From Diphasiastrum complanatum (taxonomy: Eukaryota > Streptophyta > Lycopodiopsida > Lycopodiales > Lycopodiaceae): a stretch of DNA of 64,000 nt. Made by a program: the position numbers and the translations under genes. This document shows positions 7,758 to 20,908 of the stretch, one piece after another. The DNA lies in NCBI GenBank assembly GCA_029204225.1, contig MU831848.1, positions 1 to 64,000 of the forward strand. The letters run 5' to 3'. Position 1 is the first letter of the stretch. Every line of letters starts with the position of its first letter. The notes beneath the pieces are model-generated. The model did not search any database, was not told where the DNA came from, and saw only the letters and a list, made by a program, of their open reading frames with translations.

Positions 7758-8097
7758 AAGAGTTTACTTTTCTAGCTATGCAAGCTATATCTATATTACT
7801 CATGTGTCTAACTATTTGTGATTTTATGTGAGTGAAAGTGAGATTGAGTAGTTTTTTGAAGAGAAATTTGATGTAGCATGCTCCACACTTAGAATAATTT
7901 TCATATTCTCTCGCTACTCGAGAGCTTGATGTAGCATTCTCTCTCTACCGGAGAGCAAGCCAATTTTATACTTAGTTTTCTTCATCCAAAGTTGCCTCTC
8001 ATTATGTGTGATGAATGGTTTGTGATAGATGCATGTGTAGAGTGCTCTTGCCTTAGATTTTTGAGCTAGTATCCTTGTGTCTTATGCAAGATCTACG
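7758..8097. other. AT-rich spacer, no gene seen
   Basis: Contains a short internal repeat (TTTGATGTAGCATGCTCCAC and GCTTGATGTAGCATTCTCTC, 7868-7948). The last bases (8093-8097, CTACG) are the left target-site duplicate of the following copia element. Confidence 0.5.
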
Positions 8098-8698
8098 TGT
8101 GAAGGATTTCAGATCATTCAAGATCCCAATCCATGTCCCTGATATTTGGTTAAAAAAGGATCAAACAAACAATCCTGCCAATGTAGAAAAATCAGCATCT
8201 ACATACAAAATGAGATGCAAACTCTAAGACATATTGATCAAACATGAACCAAAACATAAAATATAGTTGTTGTTGTCCGTATGATTACAGTACCCTACTG
8301 TATTTCACACGTGTGGAACCAAAAATAGCAATAAATGATCATTCTACACATAGAATTGCAAGATAACATCATGAGAGTGCACCAGTAGTAGAACCCAAAC
8401 AGAACCATGTATAATGATGAAATGAGAGAGAGAAGAGAGAAGATCCCTTTCTCCATGAGTTACAACAATATATAGTAGGTCCAAACCCTACTTTTCCACT
8501 TGGCTTTCCCTCCAATATGAAAAACCCTACTATTTTGGGACTAGATTCAATGTACCCAAAGTTCAAATTTGAATCTCTCTCAAACTTGACTACCAACTTT
8601 CCCACACTTTCAAAATTTTTATCTCTAAGCGTAAATTGAGTTTTGGCCTCAATTGACAATTTACCAAAATATGACTAAACCTGTTGAAATCTCTCACA
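8098..8698 (-). repeat. 3' LTR of the copia-type element
   Basis: 601 bp, about 41 bp shorter than the other LTR because a segment around ATCAAATGTATTTTAAACTA is absent. The copies otherwise differ by scattered substitutions. Confidence 0.9.
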
Positions 8699-10172
8699 CT
8701 CCCTCTTCAACTAGTTTTTGCATAGTTTTAACCATACTACTTTGGTCCAACTTTAGAATGATCTCCATCCTAAGTATAGATCTCATTTCTAAGGTTCTAA
8801 AGTATCTTTCATAATTGATATAGAGAATAGTGTCCAAATTGGATGTTGCACTATTTCTTACATCAATTTTACATATCAAGATATAACTAGAACATGAAAA
8901 ACCAAATAGAATGTGAATGAAATGATTCCTCAATGTTTCAAACTTTGAACTCTCTAGAAAATTACGGCAACCAAACAATAAATGTGAGTGATGACCATTT
9001 GCTTGCTTGTCTCCTCCAACTTTGTCCTTTCTTGATATGTCTCCACCATAAAACTCCATGAATGAGCCTCCATCTCCATGTTGCCACAAGATACCATCAA
9101 CACTTGATGACTTGGCCATGAACGAGTGACATAATGAACCTCCAATAGCTTCATTTCCATCAGCAAAAATAGCCAAGAATGCTAGTACAACTCCAACAAG
9201 AAGATATTGCAAGATCACAATGTAACTAGTTTGTCCATATCTTGACAATTTGCACACATTCACATGAAATTGCTCAAAAATGAGATAGAAGAAGTAAAGT
9301 AAACTTGAACAACACTTCCTTGCTGCTCCTTTGACCTTATTTGAGCTTGAAAACTCCTACAAAATAGATCTATAACATCTTTGCCAAATGACCTTCCTTT
9401 GATGCCCTTGACTAGTTCCAAATTGCCACCTTTCCTTTTGTGTTGTTGAAGCCCTTTGAGACCAACCTCTTGATATTCCTCTTGACCATCAAAGTCATTG
9501 AATAAACTTTGTTTTTCAGATCCATTATTTGATTTTCCAGCATGAGAACCATGAGAACTAATATCCACTTGCATAGCATCATCTACACAAGACGATTCTC
9601 CAAAACATGTTAGTAAAGCAAACTGAGTCGCTTCCACTTGCTTACCTTTCTCTTGAACATCAAAGATATCAAAGATATGAATATCTTCAGACCTGAACCT
9701 CTGAAAAAATTCTCTCTCAAACATATGATCTAGATACAACACGATCTCATCAATGCTTGATCTCGTTCTTTCACAAAGGTTAGTGAAAACAATGCCATCA
9801 TCATAAATCAACAGATAGATTCCAAATTTTCCATCCAACATGAAGTAGAATAGGTGAAGATGAGTATCAAACCTAATAAATCCAGCCTTCTTGAGTCCAT
9901 AAAAAACCTCAATAAGCTCACCAATGAGATCTCCCTTGCCTTGAAAAATGCCTCTCGATTTGCTCCATGTAGTCTTCTCCAACCAACCTTTTGCCATCTT
10001 GATTATGAGTGACCAATTCACAATCATAGAAACCTTTGAGTTGATGAAGAGATGTGAGATCCATGACTTGGATCTTCCCAAGAACCAATCTTCCATTGTT
10101 CTTTCCTTCATAAGACTCCCTCTTAATGATTGCATCATAAGAAGTAGAAACCTCAAAGACATTAGAAGCCAT
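8694..10172 (-). pseudogene. degenerate internal coding region of the copia-type element
   Basis: The frame opens MASNVFEVSTSYDAIIKRES at 10172, shifts after about 80 codons, and continues for some 300 codons before a second frame (9263-8694). One part is a decayed copia reverse transcriptase: VFYGLKKAGFIRFDTHLH, then MLDGKFGIYLLIYDDGIVFT. The catalytic Y-x-DD is recognisable as YDD. Protease, integrase and RNase H are absent. The element cannot be autonomous. Confidence 0.6.
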
Positions 10173-10373
10173 GAAAAAAATGATTAATACCTTCAGCATA
10201 AGGATTATTAAAGTATATATATCTATATTGAGTTTTGACCTACAAAAGATCACTTCTACATATGCAAAAATGCAGATTTTTGAGTAGAAATCAATCTAGC
10301 ATGCTCTAGCATTGGTAACTCATCCAAATATTTGATAAATGTGGTTGATCCTCTCAAAACCTGAAACACAATA

Positions 10374-10385
10374 GCTCTGATACCA
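10374..10385 (-). other. tRNA primer-binding site
   Basis: TGGTATCAGAGC on the minus strand, directly adjacent to the LTR end TTCACA. It is complementary to the 3' end of plant initiator tRNA-Met. Confidence 0.92.
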
Positions 10386-11027
10386 TGTGAAGGATTTCAG
10401 ATCATTCAAGATCCAAATCCATGTCGTTGATCTTTGGTTAAAAAAGGAGCAAACCAACAATCCTACCAATGTAGAAAAATCAGCATCTACATACACAATG
10501 AGATGCAAACTCTAAGAGATACTGATCAAACATGAACCAAGCAATAAAATATAGTTGTCATCTATACAATTACAGTACCCTACTGTATTTCACACGTGTG
10601 GAACTGAAAATAGCAATAAATGATCATTCTACACATAGATTGCAAGATAACATCATGGAAGTGCACCAATGAGTAGTAGAATCCAAAGAGACCCATGTAT
10701 AATGATGAAATGAGAGAGAGAAGAAAGAAGATCCCTTTCTCCATGAGTTACAACAATATATAATAGGTCCAAACCCTACTTTGCCACTTGGCTTTCCCTC
10801 CAATATGAAAAACCCTACTATTTTGGGACTAGATTTAATGTACCCAAAGTTCAAATTTGAATCTCTCTCAAACTCGACTACCAACTTTCCCACACTTTCA
10901 AAAAGTTTTTATCAAATGTATTTTAAACTATTGTAACTTCAAAAAGTTTATCTCTAAGTCTAAAATGAGTTTTGGCCTCAATTGACAATTTAACAAAATA
11001 TGACTAAACTTGTTGTAATCTCTCACA
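10386..11027 (-). repeat. 5' LTR of the copia-type element
   Basis: 642 bp, the same length as the LTR at 32601-33242. Contains CACACGTGTGGAAC, a palindrome preserved in most copies of the family. Confidence 0.9.
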
Positions 11028-11139
11028 CTATGTGAAATCACACACATCTTAGGAGATTATTCACATTGTTTGAGATGTCCTCACACGTGTGAAAAGTACA
11101 CATCAATAAGTAGAAAATTTTGCCATACATAACCTTATC

Positions 11140-11600
11140 AACTGCCTTTTGCCAAGTTAATAGGGCTATGAATGGCAAAAAAATTGCCACCAACTCTATT
11201 CAACTTTTGGTTGAAGTTCAAATTCTTATTGATATTCAAATTAAGAATCCTAAGTTATTTTGCTGGTCTCATATTTGGTTAAGTTGTCTCTAGAAGATAA
11301 CCAAACCAAAGGCTCATTTAAAAGTATCATTCAATGTGTGGCCAACCTCTAAACAGACTTGTCTTTGAATCGAGGGCACGTCACACTACTACCATAGAGT
11401 AGCCTCTTTGTCATTCACAATCATTGTAAACATGTGGCTATGAATGGCACAAAAATTTTGCCAACAGTTCTACTTGTCGATGGATAAAGCTAGTGGCAGC
11501 TGTTTTTAGCCATTCACAATCCTATCAAAAGGCCGTTGTCATGTTGATAGAGTTGTGAATGGCAATTTCTTTTTTGCCACCATCTATTTTTTTCTCCAAC
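11140..11600. repeat. left arm of a large inverted-repeat structure
   Basis: Roughly 230 bases (11218-11447) reappear in reverse complement at 13629-13855, for example CCATAGAGTAGCC, GGTTGGCCACACAT and AACCAAACCAAAGGCTCA. Phrases such as GTTGATAGAGTTGTGAATGG and TTAATAGGGCTATGAATGGC recur within the arm. This resembles a fold-back or MITE-like repeat; no transposase is present. Confidence 0.6.
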
Positions 11601-12000
11601 AAATTGAGACAAATTTCAAATTTGTAGTGTTCTTGCATTGAGCATAATGACATGTGCCAACAATAGTAAAACTAAATCACAAATTTATGTGAGTGTTTTA
11701 CATGAAAAAAACTAAGTTTTTAAGTTGAACAAGTAATGGCAAGTAAGCTAGAAATATGAAAGCAGATATGAATTTAGACACTTGACATCAAAAGCCGAAA
11801 AACATATCATGCCTGGTATGATTAAAAAAACCTTTGAAACTTCAAAATAACTCCCTTCGTGAGTGGTTATCATTTCAAAAAATTCTTTGAAATCGATTAC
11901 ATTGACGCATTTAGTCTAGTGGTCAAATCTATTTGAATCCTACTGGTCATACTTGCAACCAAAGATTTGAAAATCCATGAAATGGATGTGCAAACTACAC

Positions 12001-13045
12001 CCCTTAAAATATTTCTACAAGAAGATAGCTTCATTTATAAGCCTGAAGGTTATGTACTTCTTGGTAAAAAACACAAGGTTTGTAAATTCCTCAAAGCCTT
12101 GTATGATTTAAAGCAAACTCTTTAGATCTAGTTTGATAGAACACCACCTTGTGACAATCAAATTTTATGTAATGTCTATATTAAGTTCAAGGGCTTAAGC
12201 TATATTATAATAGCTTTGTATGTTGATGATGCCTTTTAATTATTAGAAATTTATAATGGCTATACTTGAAACAAAATCCTTGTTGTCAAGTGAATTTGAT
12301 ATGATTAGTTTTGGGCCAATTCATACAATATAGCTTATAACTATGGCATGGAAAATTGTAAGGCCATTCTTCTATGCATCAAGGCATCAGTTACTAAAAG
12401 AATTGTGCCCAAAGACTGACGTTGAAAAAGATGACATGTGAACATCCATATCAATCTGTCATTGGATCCTTGATATATGAACTATGATGGAAAGCTTTAC
12501 AGAGAGTTATGAGATATACTCAATCCAAAAGCAATATGCATTGTGTTATAATGGCACCTCCATGGATGTATTAATTTTACATTGATATTCATATCCAGAT
12601 TAGGCTAGAGATTTGGACACTAGAAAATCCACGTCTAGGTATATATTCTAACTTCTAGGAGGACTTTTTCCTTCAATAATTGAGAACAAAAATTTGTTTT
12701 ATTATCCTCCACAAAATTTCAACTCATTACAGCCACTCAAGCAGTAAAGTAGATTAATTGGATCAAAAGATTAGTTCATGACCTAGAATTTGTTCAATAC
12801 ATTGTTTTGTGATAATCAAAGTTTTATTGCTCTTTGTTTAAATTCTAGATATCACTCTTGGACTAAACATAATGAAATTCTATTTCTTGAGAGAGAAAGT
12901 CAAGAGAAAGAGGTCAAATTGATTGATTGTCACACAAACAACCTGGGTGTAGATTTATTGACAAAACCTTTGTATAAAGATAAACATACTACCTTTCTAA
13001 GTATGTCAAATTTCTCAAGTACCTAGTAGTTACCTTGAGGGAAAG
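12001..13045 (+). pseudogene. copia RT/RNase H remnant with polypurine tract
   Basis: Frames with several stops encode DSFIYKPEGYVLLGKKHKV, then CKFLKALYDLKQ, and a catalytic LYVDDA (about 12219-12236). Further on come HPYQSVIGSLIY-like sequence (about 12455) and RNase H (FCDNQSFIALCLNSRYHSW then TKHNEILFLERE, VDLLTKPLYKDKH). Directly after the final stop the purine tract TTGAGGGAAAG (13035-13045) precedes the LTR. Domain order is normal, but the 5' half is missing. Confidence 0.85.
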
Positions 13046-13575
<530 letters not shown>

Positions 13576-14689
13576 CTTGATTATTCTAATTCAAATATTG
13601 AGTCGGATCCATAACTCACCTCTCTACTTGTCGGCCATGTTTACAGCCATTGTGAATGGCAAAAAGGCTACTCTATGGTAGTGGGCTTTGTCTTGATTTC
13701 TAACACAAGTCCGTTCAGAGGTTGGCCACACATCAAATGATATGTTTATATGAGCCTTTGGTTTGGTTATGTTCTAGAAGATAAGTTAATCAAATATGAG
13801 AGTAAAAAATAGCTAAAATTCCTAATTCAATTATTGACAAGGATAACTTCGACCAAAAGGCAAAATGGAAAGCTTTTTTTTGGGGAGAGCTCCTTAGCAA
13901 ACTTTTTGAAGGGCTTACTTTATCCAAGGAGCTTGCATGCATGCTTCATGATTTGGAGTACACTGGCAATGATTACTTAAAATTGTGAAGAGCAGTTGAA
14001 ATGCCTCACAATATAGCAATGAAAATTTTCAAACTATCCCACCTTCAAGAATTAATGACAACCCATAGATGTTTTCTCTGATAGATGTTTTCTCTGATAG
14101 ATTCAATCTTCAAAAATAAGCATGAATATTATACTCAGCAATGGAATACACAAGAGTAAGAGTCAATGTCAGGGGCTTCACCTTGGAGGGCTACATACAC
14201 AGTCAAGGTAGCCAAAGAATATTAAGATTGATTTAACAAATAAAGCTCTTATGCAATTCGTATGTATTGGCATGTAAATTGGAAGTACAGGCCATGCCAA
14301 TTCTCACTGCACCAAAACTGTATACATTTTATGAATTTTAGCTTTGAGAAAAATTCTAAGGTAACCGTGGAGGCTGCATAGAGATGCAATTAGCCCACAA
14401 GTTTGCAATTGGTAAAAAATATTGGTGTTCACCCCACTTCACTGCCGGCACACCTGTCGAACAAAATTGGATGTGTTATCCCAGGTTGATACAATCACGT
14501 AAAACAAACTTTTAAACCAATTCACGTGGAAACCTACACAAAGTATATGCATCGCATTCAGCATCTTCCAAAATTGTACAATAATGAAACAAATCAATAG
14601 GAACTTAAGAGCGTCAAAACATAAAAGACACCAATATGTAATGCACCAGTTCTCACAGTTCGAAATAAGTTGAAGGTCGTGGTCCATAC
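13576..14689. other. right inverted-repeat arm and spacer
   Basis: 13629-13855 is the right arm matching 11218-11447. The rest is AT-rich, with a direct duplication of a GATAGATGTTTTCTCT phrase at 14067-14102. No gene is seen. Confidence 0.55.
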
Positions 14690-15900
14690 CCAAATACTTA
14701 TGCAAAGGCAGCAACGACAATCGACACAACATTTGACTTTCTCGTTCAAATGAGATGATTTCAGCAGCCTCATCAATGCTGCATAGTCTTTCCAAGGATT
14801 TCCAAGAACTCAGCAAAGTGGAGCTGCCCTCAAAATCAAGAATGGCCAAGTAAACTGCATCTTTGAGGTCTGACCAATCTATCTTGCAATGCTCCAACGT
14901 CGCTTGGAGTACCTTTCCTTGATCACTTGAAACTTCTACCCATGGTCTGTAGTGTCGCGAAGCTGCTTCAAGAATGAGAGTTACTGCATGTATTTGACCA
15001 AGAGCAATGAAATAACGTCTACCTGTAACCATGGAAACAATTGCATTTAGCTTCTATAAAACGTGGTGCATCAGGACTTCCAAACATATTACTTTTTCGA
15101 GAATGTGGCCACTGTTGACGTCTGAAATTAGTCCAAGCACATACACAGGTTAAACGACTTTTTCCTCAAATCCAGGAACTTGAGCAAAAATTATGCAGCT
15201 ACTTGAGAAACAGAACAAAATCAACTCTATGATTTGGTGCTGGTAACCTGGAATTCAGCAAAATATGCTCATACCTTGTAAGTGTGAAATAAGTGAAGAG
15301 CACAATCCAGCATGTTTAGCATGCTGCCAAAGAGCACGACCATGAGCCAGCTCATAAGCACAAACTGAAGCAAGAGCATTCCAGGCCTGGATGTAGGCAA
15401 GCTGAACCTGAACACTCGCTGATGCTGAAATTTGCAAAGTCAGCCCTTCCAAACTTTTAATATTAACTTTGTCATCAAAAAGCACCTTGATCTGTATCAA
15501 CATCAAAAAGATGTAGATAAAAAGACAAGTACAAACTCTACTGATATGTTTCATTATTAGGTGTCAGGTACATTCAATGACAGAAGTAAAAGACACTGAC
15601 TGGCAAGTTTGATGTTTCTTAAAATCACAAAACAGTTTCTCGGTTCATTTAAAAGATAGCTTGCGATAAAAGATGCACGTCATCTGCACAAAATAAGGGC
15701 TTCTTCACATTAGCGCATAAAGTTGGCATTAAATTCGCCTTCATCTTGCCTTTACCATTCATCAAGTTTATCAGTGCAGATTCTCAAAAGAATATGTGAT
15801 ACTAGATAGGACAATTTTGTTTGACTCCAATATGCTTATTACCTCAGTTGTGGGGTGATTTGAAAGTACAAGAAGTGCCTTTAACTTTCCAATAGATGTC
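14690..15900 (-). CDS. partial multi-exon gene, helical-repeat-like, unrecognised
   Basis: Three minus-strand exons join in phase. Exon a (about 15900-15843; IGKLKALLVLSNHPTTE) ends at donor GAG|GTAATAAG. Exon b (15491-15275), after acceptor GATACAG, encodes KVLFDDKVNIKSLEGLTLQ, then VQLAYIQAWNALASVCAYEL and ends at CAAG|GTATGAG. Exon c (15022-14690), after GGTTACAG, reads RRYFIALGQIHAVTLILEAA, then DLKDAVYLAILDFEGSSTLL and LCRLSLLPLHKYLG, with possible donor G|GTATGG. The amphipathic Leu/Ala helices suggest a large HEAT/ARM-type protein. I do not recognise the family. Flanking exons are not found, so it may be a fragment cut by repeats, or a gene with very long introns. Confidence 0.55.
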
Positions 15901-17099
15901 CCAATGCATGTTTTTGGCACTTAAATTTTGTCCATCTTCCCTCATTTATCTTTCTGAGAGTCATACTCAAAGCCTAAAAGATAACAAAAATGGTTTTGCT
16001 GAAGGTTTTACTCTTCATAATTCAAATGTCAAAGTAACTATATCAGCAGTCATCGTGATTCTTCTTAATCTGCTTGTCAGACGACTCACAACGACTAAAC
16101 TCCACTCAAACAAAGTACATTTCCGATATGTTGACACATCATTATGATAATGATTTTCCAGTCATCAACTGTCAATATTTTGGATGATCTTATTCTCAAA
16201 ATCATCACAGGATTATTTTGCCAAACCGTTGAGAGACTATCCATGTCTTGTCTTAGCCTCTTAGGTGCATCAATGATTCCCTCACTATCTTCACTTTGCT
16301 TGATGCCTCATCTGGGCTCTTTGCATTCTTGGTCACCATTAACATTGCTTGGTGAAAACACCCTCTTTTCCTGTTTTTCCTTCTGTCCTTAAATATTTTT
16401 TTCTTACCATCGAAATAGCAAAGCCGGCATTCTGTCTCTGCGAGCGTACTGAATCTTGTGTATAAGCACATTATGAACATAGCAGGCTACTACAGCATGT
16501 ATGTATTGCTATTGTGAGTTTCATTTCGTGCCAAGAAGTGACAAAGACGTCAATCATTACCAATTTGCAAGTCCCATTTCTCCGCATTTCAGCCAACAAA
16601 AGAATGTTACAATTTTTTGCATGTTCTCTTGTACTTAGCTTTGTTCCACCAAACATGGTTTCTGTATCCTGACAACTTTCTTATGCAGAGCCCTAGTTCT
16701 CAATTGGTAGTTCTGAAGCAGATCCTAGAAGCTCCATTGTCTAATGTCATTAGTATGTCCTAGTTTTGGGAAGCATCCAGACTATTTAAAAAATTAGTGG
16801 GTCATTGCATCCCCTAGGCCAGGGTATCAATTTCTTAGGCTTTCTCTAAGAATATCCTACTTTTTAGGAAGACTCTCTAATGCAAAATTCGCATTTACTA
16901 AGATTGGCGTTCAACTTGATGGACAATCTAGGGACATGTATCTCAAGGTTTAGCTTCGGTGCTTGAATCCATCAGGTTTAAATGTCAAGTAAACAATTAC
17001 GGTTGAAGACCCAATTCGTAGGGTAAATGCATGAAACTCTCCCATCTTTTCAAAAGTCAGTCCTTAGTCTCAACAAAGATGATGGAAGAGCACTATAAT
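15901..17099. other. no confident gene; possible intron of the adjacent gene
   Basis: Low-copy-looking AT-rich sequence. A minus-strand frame near 16330-16260 (SPDEASSKVKIVRES) has coding-like composition but no splice support. Confidence 0.35.
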
Positions 17100-19959
17100 G
17101 CCATAACAAGAAAACCGCTGGAGATACAAATGCAACGTTGTGGCTTCAAAGATAGTTGATAGAAACAGCAACGTGAGGGTGCATAAAGGCCACACGCAGG
17201 AAGAAATTAGCATGTACAGTGATTTTGAGTTCATTATGCTATACTCAGGGGCATGTCCTGGGTTTGTCAGTATATGTGGCCATATTGGGCCTAACTCTAG
17301 TTTGGCAGGTGGTAGGCCAGTTTAGTGACACCTGTTGAGCCCATGCAGTTTGGGGCTTTGCTATATGTACAGTGTTTCTTCATAATAGACTTAACTTTTG
17401 TTGTGCGCACGATCCGGTGGAACTATGGGATAGTGTCTTTCACCGAGAGAAATAGCACTCAAAGCGTCTCAGGAGAGAGGACTCCATACGGGGTATCGAC
17501 AGTCTGGATGGCAGGAGACAGCAAAGTTCCTTCGATCGGAGCTTCGGGGAAGATCAGAATGATCGTTGTAGGTGGATTCCTGGGAGAATTTACGGAAAAA
17601 CTTGCAATTCTGGTGATTTCGGGGAAATCATTGATGATGGCTAAGTAATTGACTGTGTAGGCAGCCGGTTGAAGCAATTGGATTTGCAAGAGAGCTGTAA
17701 AGCATAGTGTTATACAGCCAGGGCAGTTTACAGGGTGTGATTGAGTGGAAAACTAAGAAAATTTTGAAAATTTCCGGTTTCATGAGGTGTTGGTGGATTT
17801 CTCAGAAAATCAGCCTGTTTTGGAACAATACCGCACCAATTAACATGCCGAAAATTGCATCAAAATGCTTGAGGTAGGGCGACCTCAGACTGACAGAGAG
17901 CTGCAAGAGTAAGCTCAGTGAAAGATTGAGCAAAGGCCAAGAAATTCTCATTATTTTCAAGACAAGGGTTTGCAAGCACAAAATGGAAGGGCCTAACTAA
18001 GGCTAGAGGGCACTTTTTTTGGCCATCCTTGGGCCAAAATGACCCCTGAAACTGGCTGCTCAGAGCCAGCGGACAAAGCGATGTCACAAAGTAGGGAGAA
18101 ACGCATTTTGGGGAGTTTTTGTCACCATTCTATTGAGCGGAGTGCAGGTGACCTAGTGATGGGCTACATTCGCCATTTGGGTACTGTAGGGCCAAATTTG
18201 GGGCAATTTTTGGCTGGTGAAACCTGCTACAAGGCGGTACAATGAGGCATTATCACTTCGAAATCATTATTACTTACTATTGATAAGGTAACAGGGTGTT
18301 TGGAAGTGGTAAATGCAGTATGGGAGTGAATGGTAGCAGAATTGTGTGGAGAAAGCTAGTATTGGCGACAAAAGTGCAGTTTGGCGGCGTGACTACTCAT
18401 CATTGGCAACAATTTTGAGAGGGCAAGCAATCACAGGTGAGATATAGGCACGGTATGCCGGTTACAGGTGAAAAATTCTTGTGATCAGGTTCAACTTTTG
18501 GGGTTTGAACCAACCAACGTCAAGTGGCGCTTTGGGGGAACACTCTCACAAGTATGATCGGCAGTGGCATTGTCGAGTCAGGTAATAGCTACATTGACAC
18601 ACGCATCTGTAGCTTGCAAATTTCTCGTTCGGAGGGAAATATGGGCTACCTTGGAGGTACACACAGTTTGGCGGTCACAGGTGATGGAAGTGCAAGGTGG
18701 TGCCAGTTGGAAGCCATTGGGCAAAATAGCAGATTTGCATTGGACGAGCTGTGTGTGGGACACGCAGAGGATGAAGAACGGGTGAATAATCACACATTGG
18801 ATGCTCTTGGTGAGTGGTGAGTGTGATGATTTTGTGGTTTTGCAGTCGATAAGTCAATTTTGATCAAGCCATTGTAGCTGTGGAGCAGTGTATCAGGTTT
18901 GTCATCAAGAGATACACTTCAACTACCAGTTTGGGTAAGTCAAGTCAATTTGCCATATCAATATTGCATCAAGGATGCAAATTCCAGTGATGGCAAGGTG
19001 CAGATCATTTGGTTTGGGCCATGAAAGATGTCATAGGTTCACTTGGAGGGATATTGGCATGCACAATCATGTGAGGGACTTGATGGTGGCTTTGGAGTTC
19101 ACATCTCAGTGTATTCTCAGGGAGTGGTTTGGAACCATTCATAGGAGCAGCTTGGAGCTAGCTTGTGGAAATACATGTGGGCACTACAGGGTAGATGCTC
19201 AGATCTTTGTGATCAGGGATGGCATTGGAATACCTGGTAGGAATAGCACTGCAGGATGAGATGGGATGATCATCAGGGGGCAGTTATTTCATATTGGACT
19301 TGAGTCATTGGCATGGACAGGACTTACAGGTGGGATTCATGATGAAATCAAAACACTGCAAATACAAATGGTCAAAGCGTGAAGCTTTGAGAGCCAGCTC
19401 TAGGTTGGAGAGCTGATGGAGATCGCACAAGGTGTGATCGGAGGGTGAAACACTATGATGGGTGTTTTACTAGTGATCTACTGTAGGGGACATTGATGGC
19501 GAGGACTTCATGGTGTGCTCATTTGGGAGTACAGGTTGGCATTACAGCATGGTGCCAATTTTGGACATTGGCATCGACGGGGAGGCATCTACCATCACGG
19601 GCTTGGATAAGCTACCTATAGCTTTCATGCATTTGGCTGTATTTGCAGGAGTCTAGGCTTAGCACATGTGTTGGAATTTACATGGTGCAGATTCTAAGGT
19701 GGTGAGATCAAGGATAAGACTAGAGACATATGCCTCAGTATGATCAGGGAGTCAGTAGTCTCGGGATCCCATAAGCGGCGACTCAGGGACATGCTTGCGT
19801 TGGCATGGTGTCGGGTGGCACATTGCCAGGGAGAGCGAGCAAATGCTAGGAGCCAGGTGGAGCAGGTGATGCTTTGGAATTTGGCTTGTCTAGCAGGATG
19901 GTGACCAGGATCAAAGACATCAGGTGAGGGGATAATGTGATTCCTCTAATCAGGTCAGC
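17100..19959. other. anonymous G-rich region, decayed repeat suspected
   Basis: About 2.9 kb, richer in G on the plus strand than the surroundings, with recurrent phrases such as CAGTTTGGCGG, GTCACAGGTGATGG, GTGGTAGGCC and GGTACA. No frame longer than about 107 codons and no domain is recognised. It directly precedes the copia gag fragment, so it may be untranslated leader or LTR-derived DNA. Confidence 0.3.
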
Positions 19960-20640
19960 CAAAGGGCCTATGGATGCATGGCACATTATTTGTGCATTGT
20001 ATGAGACAGCAAGTACAACTAGGTTCTCTACTTGAAGAACAAGTTGTATACTCTCAGAATGGAGACAAGGGAGATAGTTACTGATCATCTTAATAAGATT
20101 CAGGATATTAGATATCAGCTTTCTATACTTGGAAAGTCTATTGTTGACAAAGACTTGGTGCCAATAGTTCTGAATAACTTGTCATATGCTTATCAGAACT
20201 TTGTGATCGGATGATATCTATGAGAGAGAAGATCCCTACCTATGAAGAAGTCTATGGTCTCTTGTTATAGGAGGAGATGAGGAGAGTTAATCTCTCCAAG
20301 AGGGAAGATTTTCAGGAGCATGTCTTTGCTTCTAAGAAGAAGCAAAATCCAACCAAGGATAAGAAGAAAGGTTAAGACAAGAACAAAGGAGCACCACAAA
20401 CACTTGAGCAAGGAATGGAGAACTTGCAGATGTCAGAAGCACAATCCTCCTCAAATACTTCTTCCACACCTTGAAGAAAGGGGAATTGCAATTACTGTGG
20501 TAAATATGGACACTTTGCTTTTGAGTGCAGGAAGAAGCTTGCAGAGCAAAAGAAGGGCACAAAGAAGCAGGGAGGAAATATTGTTGAGAGTGTTGCAAGA
20601 GAGGAGCAGAGTGACATAAGGCAAGCTGAGTTATTCTCTA
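19960..20640 (+). pseudogene. copia gag fragment
   Basis: A UBN2-type gag core reads AWHIICALYETASTTRFST, a stop, then LKNKLYTLRMETREIVTDHL and SILGKSIVDKDLVPIVLNNL. A zinc knuckle follows near 20487, CNYCGKYGHFAFEC, a perfect C-x2-C-x4-H-x4-C. Stops and frameshifts interrupt the gene, and the gag N-terminus is missing. It runs on into protease. Confidence 0.85.
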
Positions 20641-20822
20641 TTGCATTGGCCTCACAAGCCACAACAGGTGGTTGGTACATTGACTCAGGTGCTTCAAAGC
20701 ACATGACCCCTCATAGGGATTGGTTTGATACCTTTGTGGGGATTTGTGATGGACAAGAGGTGTGTCTAGGTGACAACTCAACACACAAAGTCAAGGGAAT
20801 GGGCACAGTACCTATTAAGCTT
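20641..20822 (+). pseudogene. copia protease fragment
   Basis: WYIDSGASKHMTP contains the aspartic-protease D-S-G-A triad of Ty1/copia, followed by VCLGDNSTHKVKGMGTVPIK and a stop. Confidence 0.85.
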
Positions 20823-20908
20823 TAGAAGTCAAAGTCATTAAGAATGTCTTATATGTACCAGGACTTGCTAAAAATCTTCTTTCAGTAGGAGCTATCACTC
20901 AACAAAAT

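Larger units (their letters stand above)
8098..11027 (-). mobile_element. non-autonomous Ty1/copia-type LTR element, complete ends
   Basis: The element lies on the minus strand. Direct LTRs (8098-8698 and 10386-11027) begin TGTGAGAGATT and end CCTTCACA in element orientation. A perfect initiator-Met-type primer site TGGTATCAGAGC abuts the 5' LTR (10385-10374). Flanks CTACG (8093-8097) and CTATG (11028-11032) make a 5-bp target duplication with one transition. The 1.7-kb interior holds degenerate gag/RT-like reading frames only. Related pieces of the same family lie at 31787-33242 and inside the LTR at 49040. Confidence 0.9.

Noticed and set aside
17325-18820. Several plus- and minus-strand frames of 60-107 codons
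   Set aside because: They overlap one another on both strands, lack motifs and do not join into a consistent gene.
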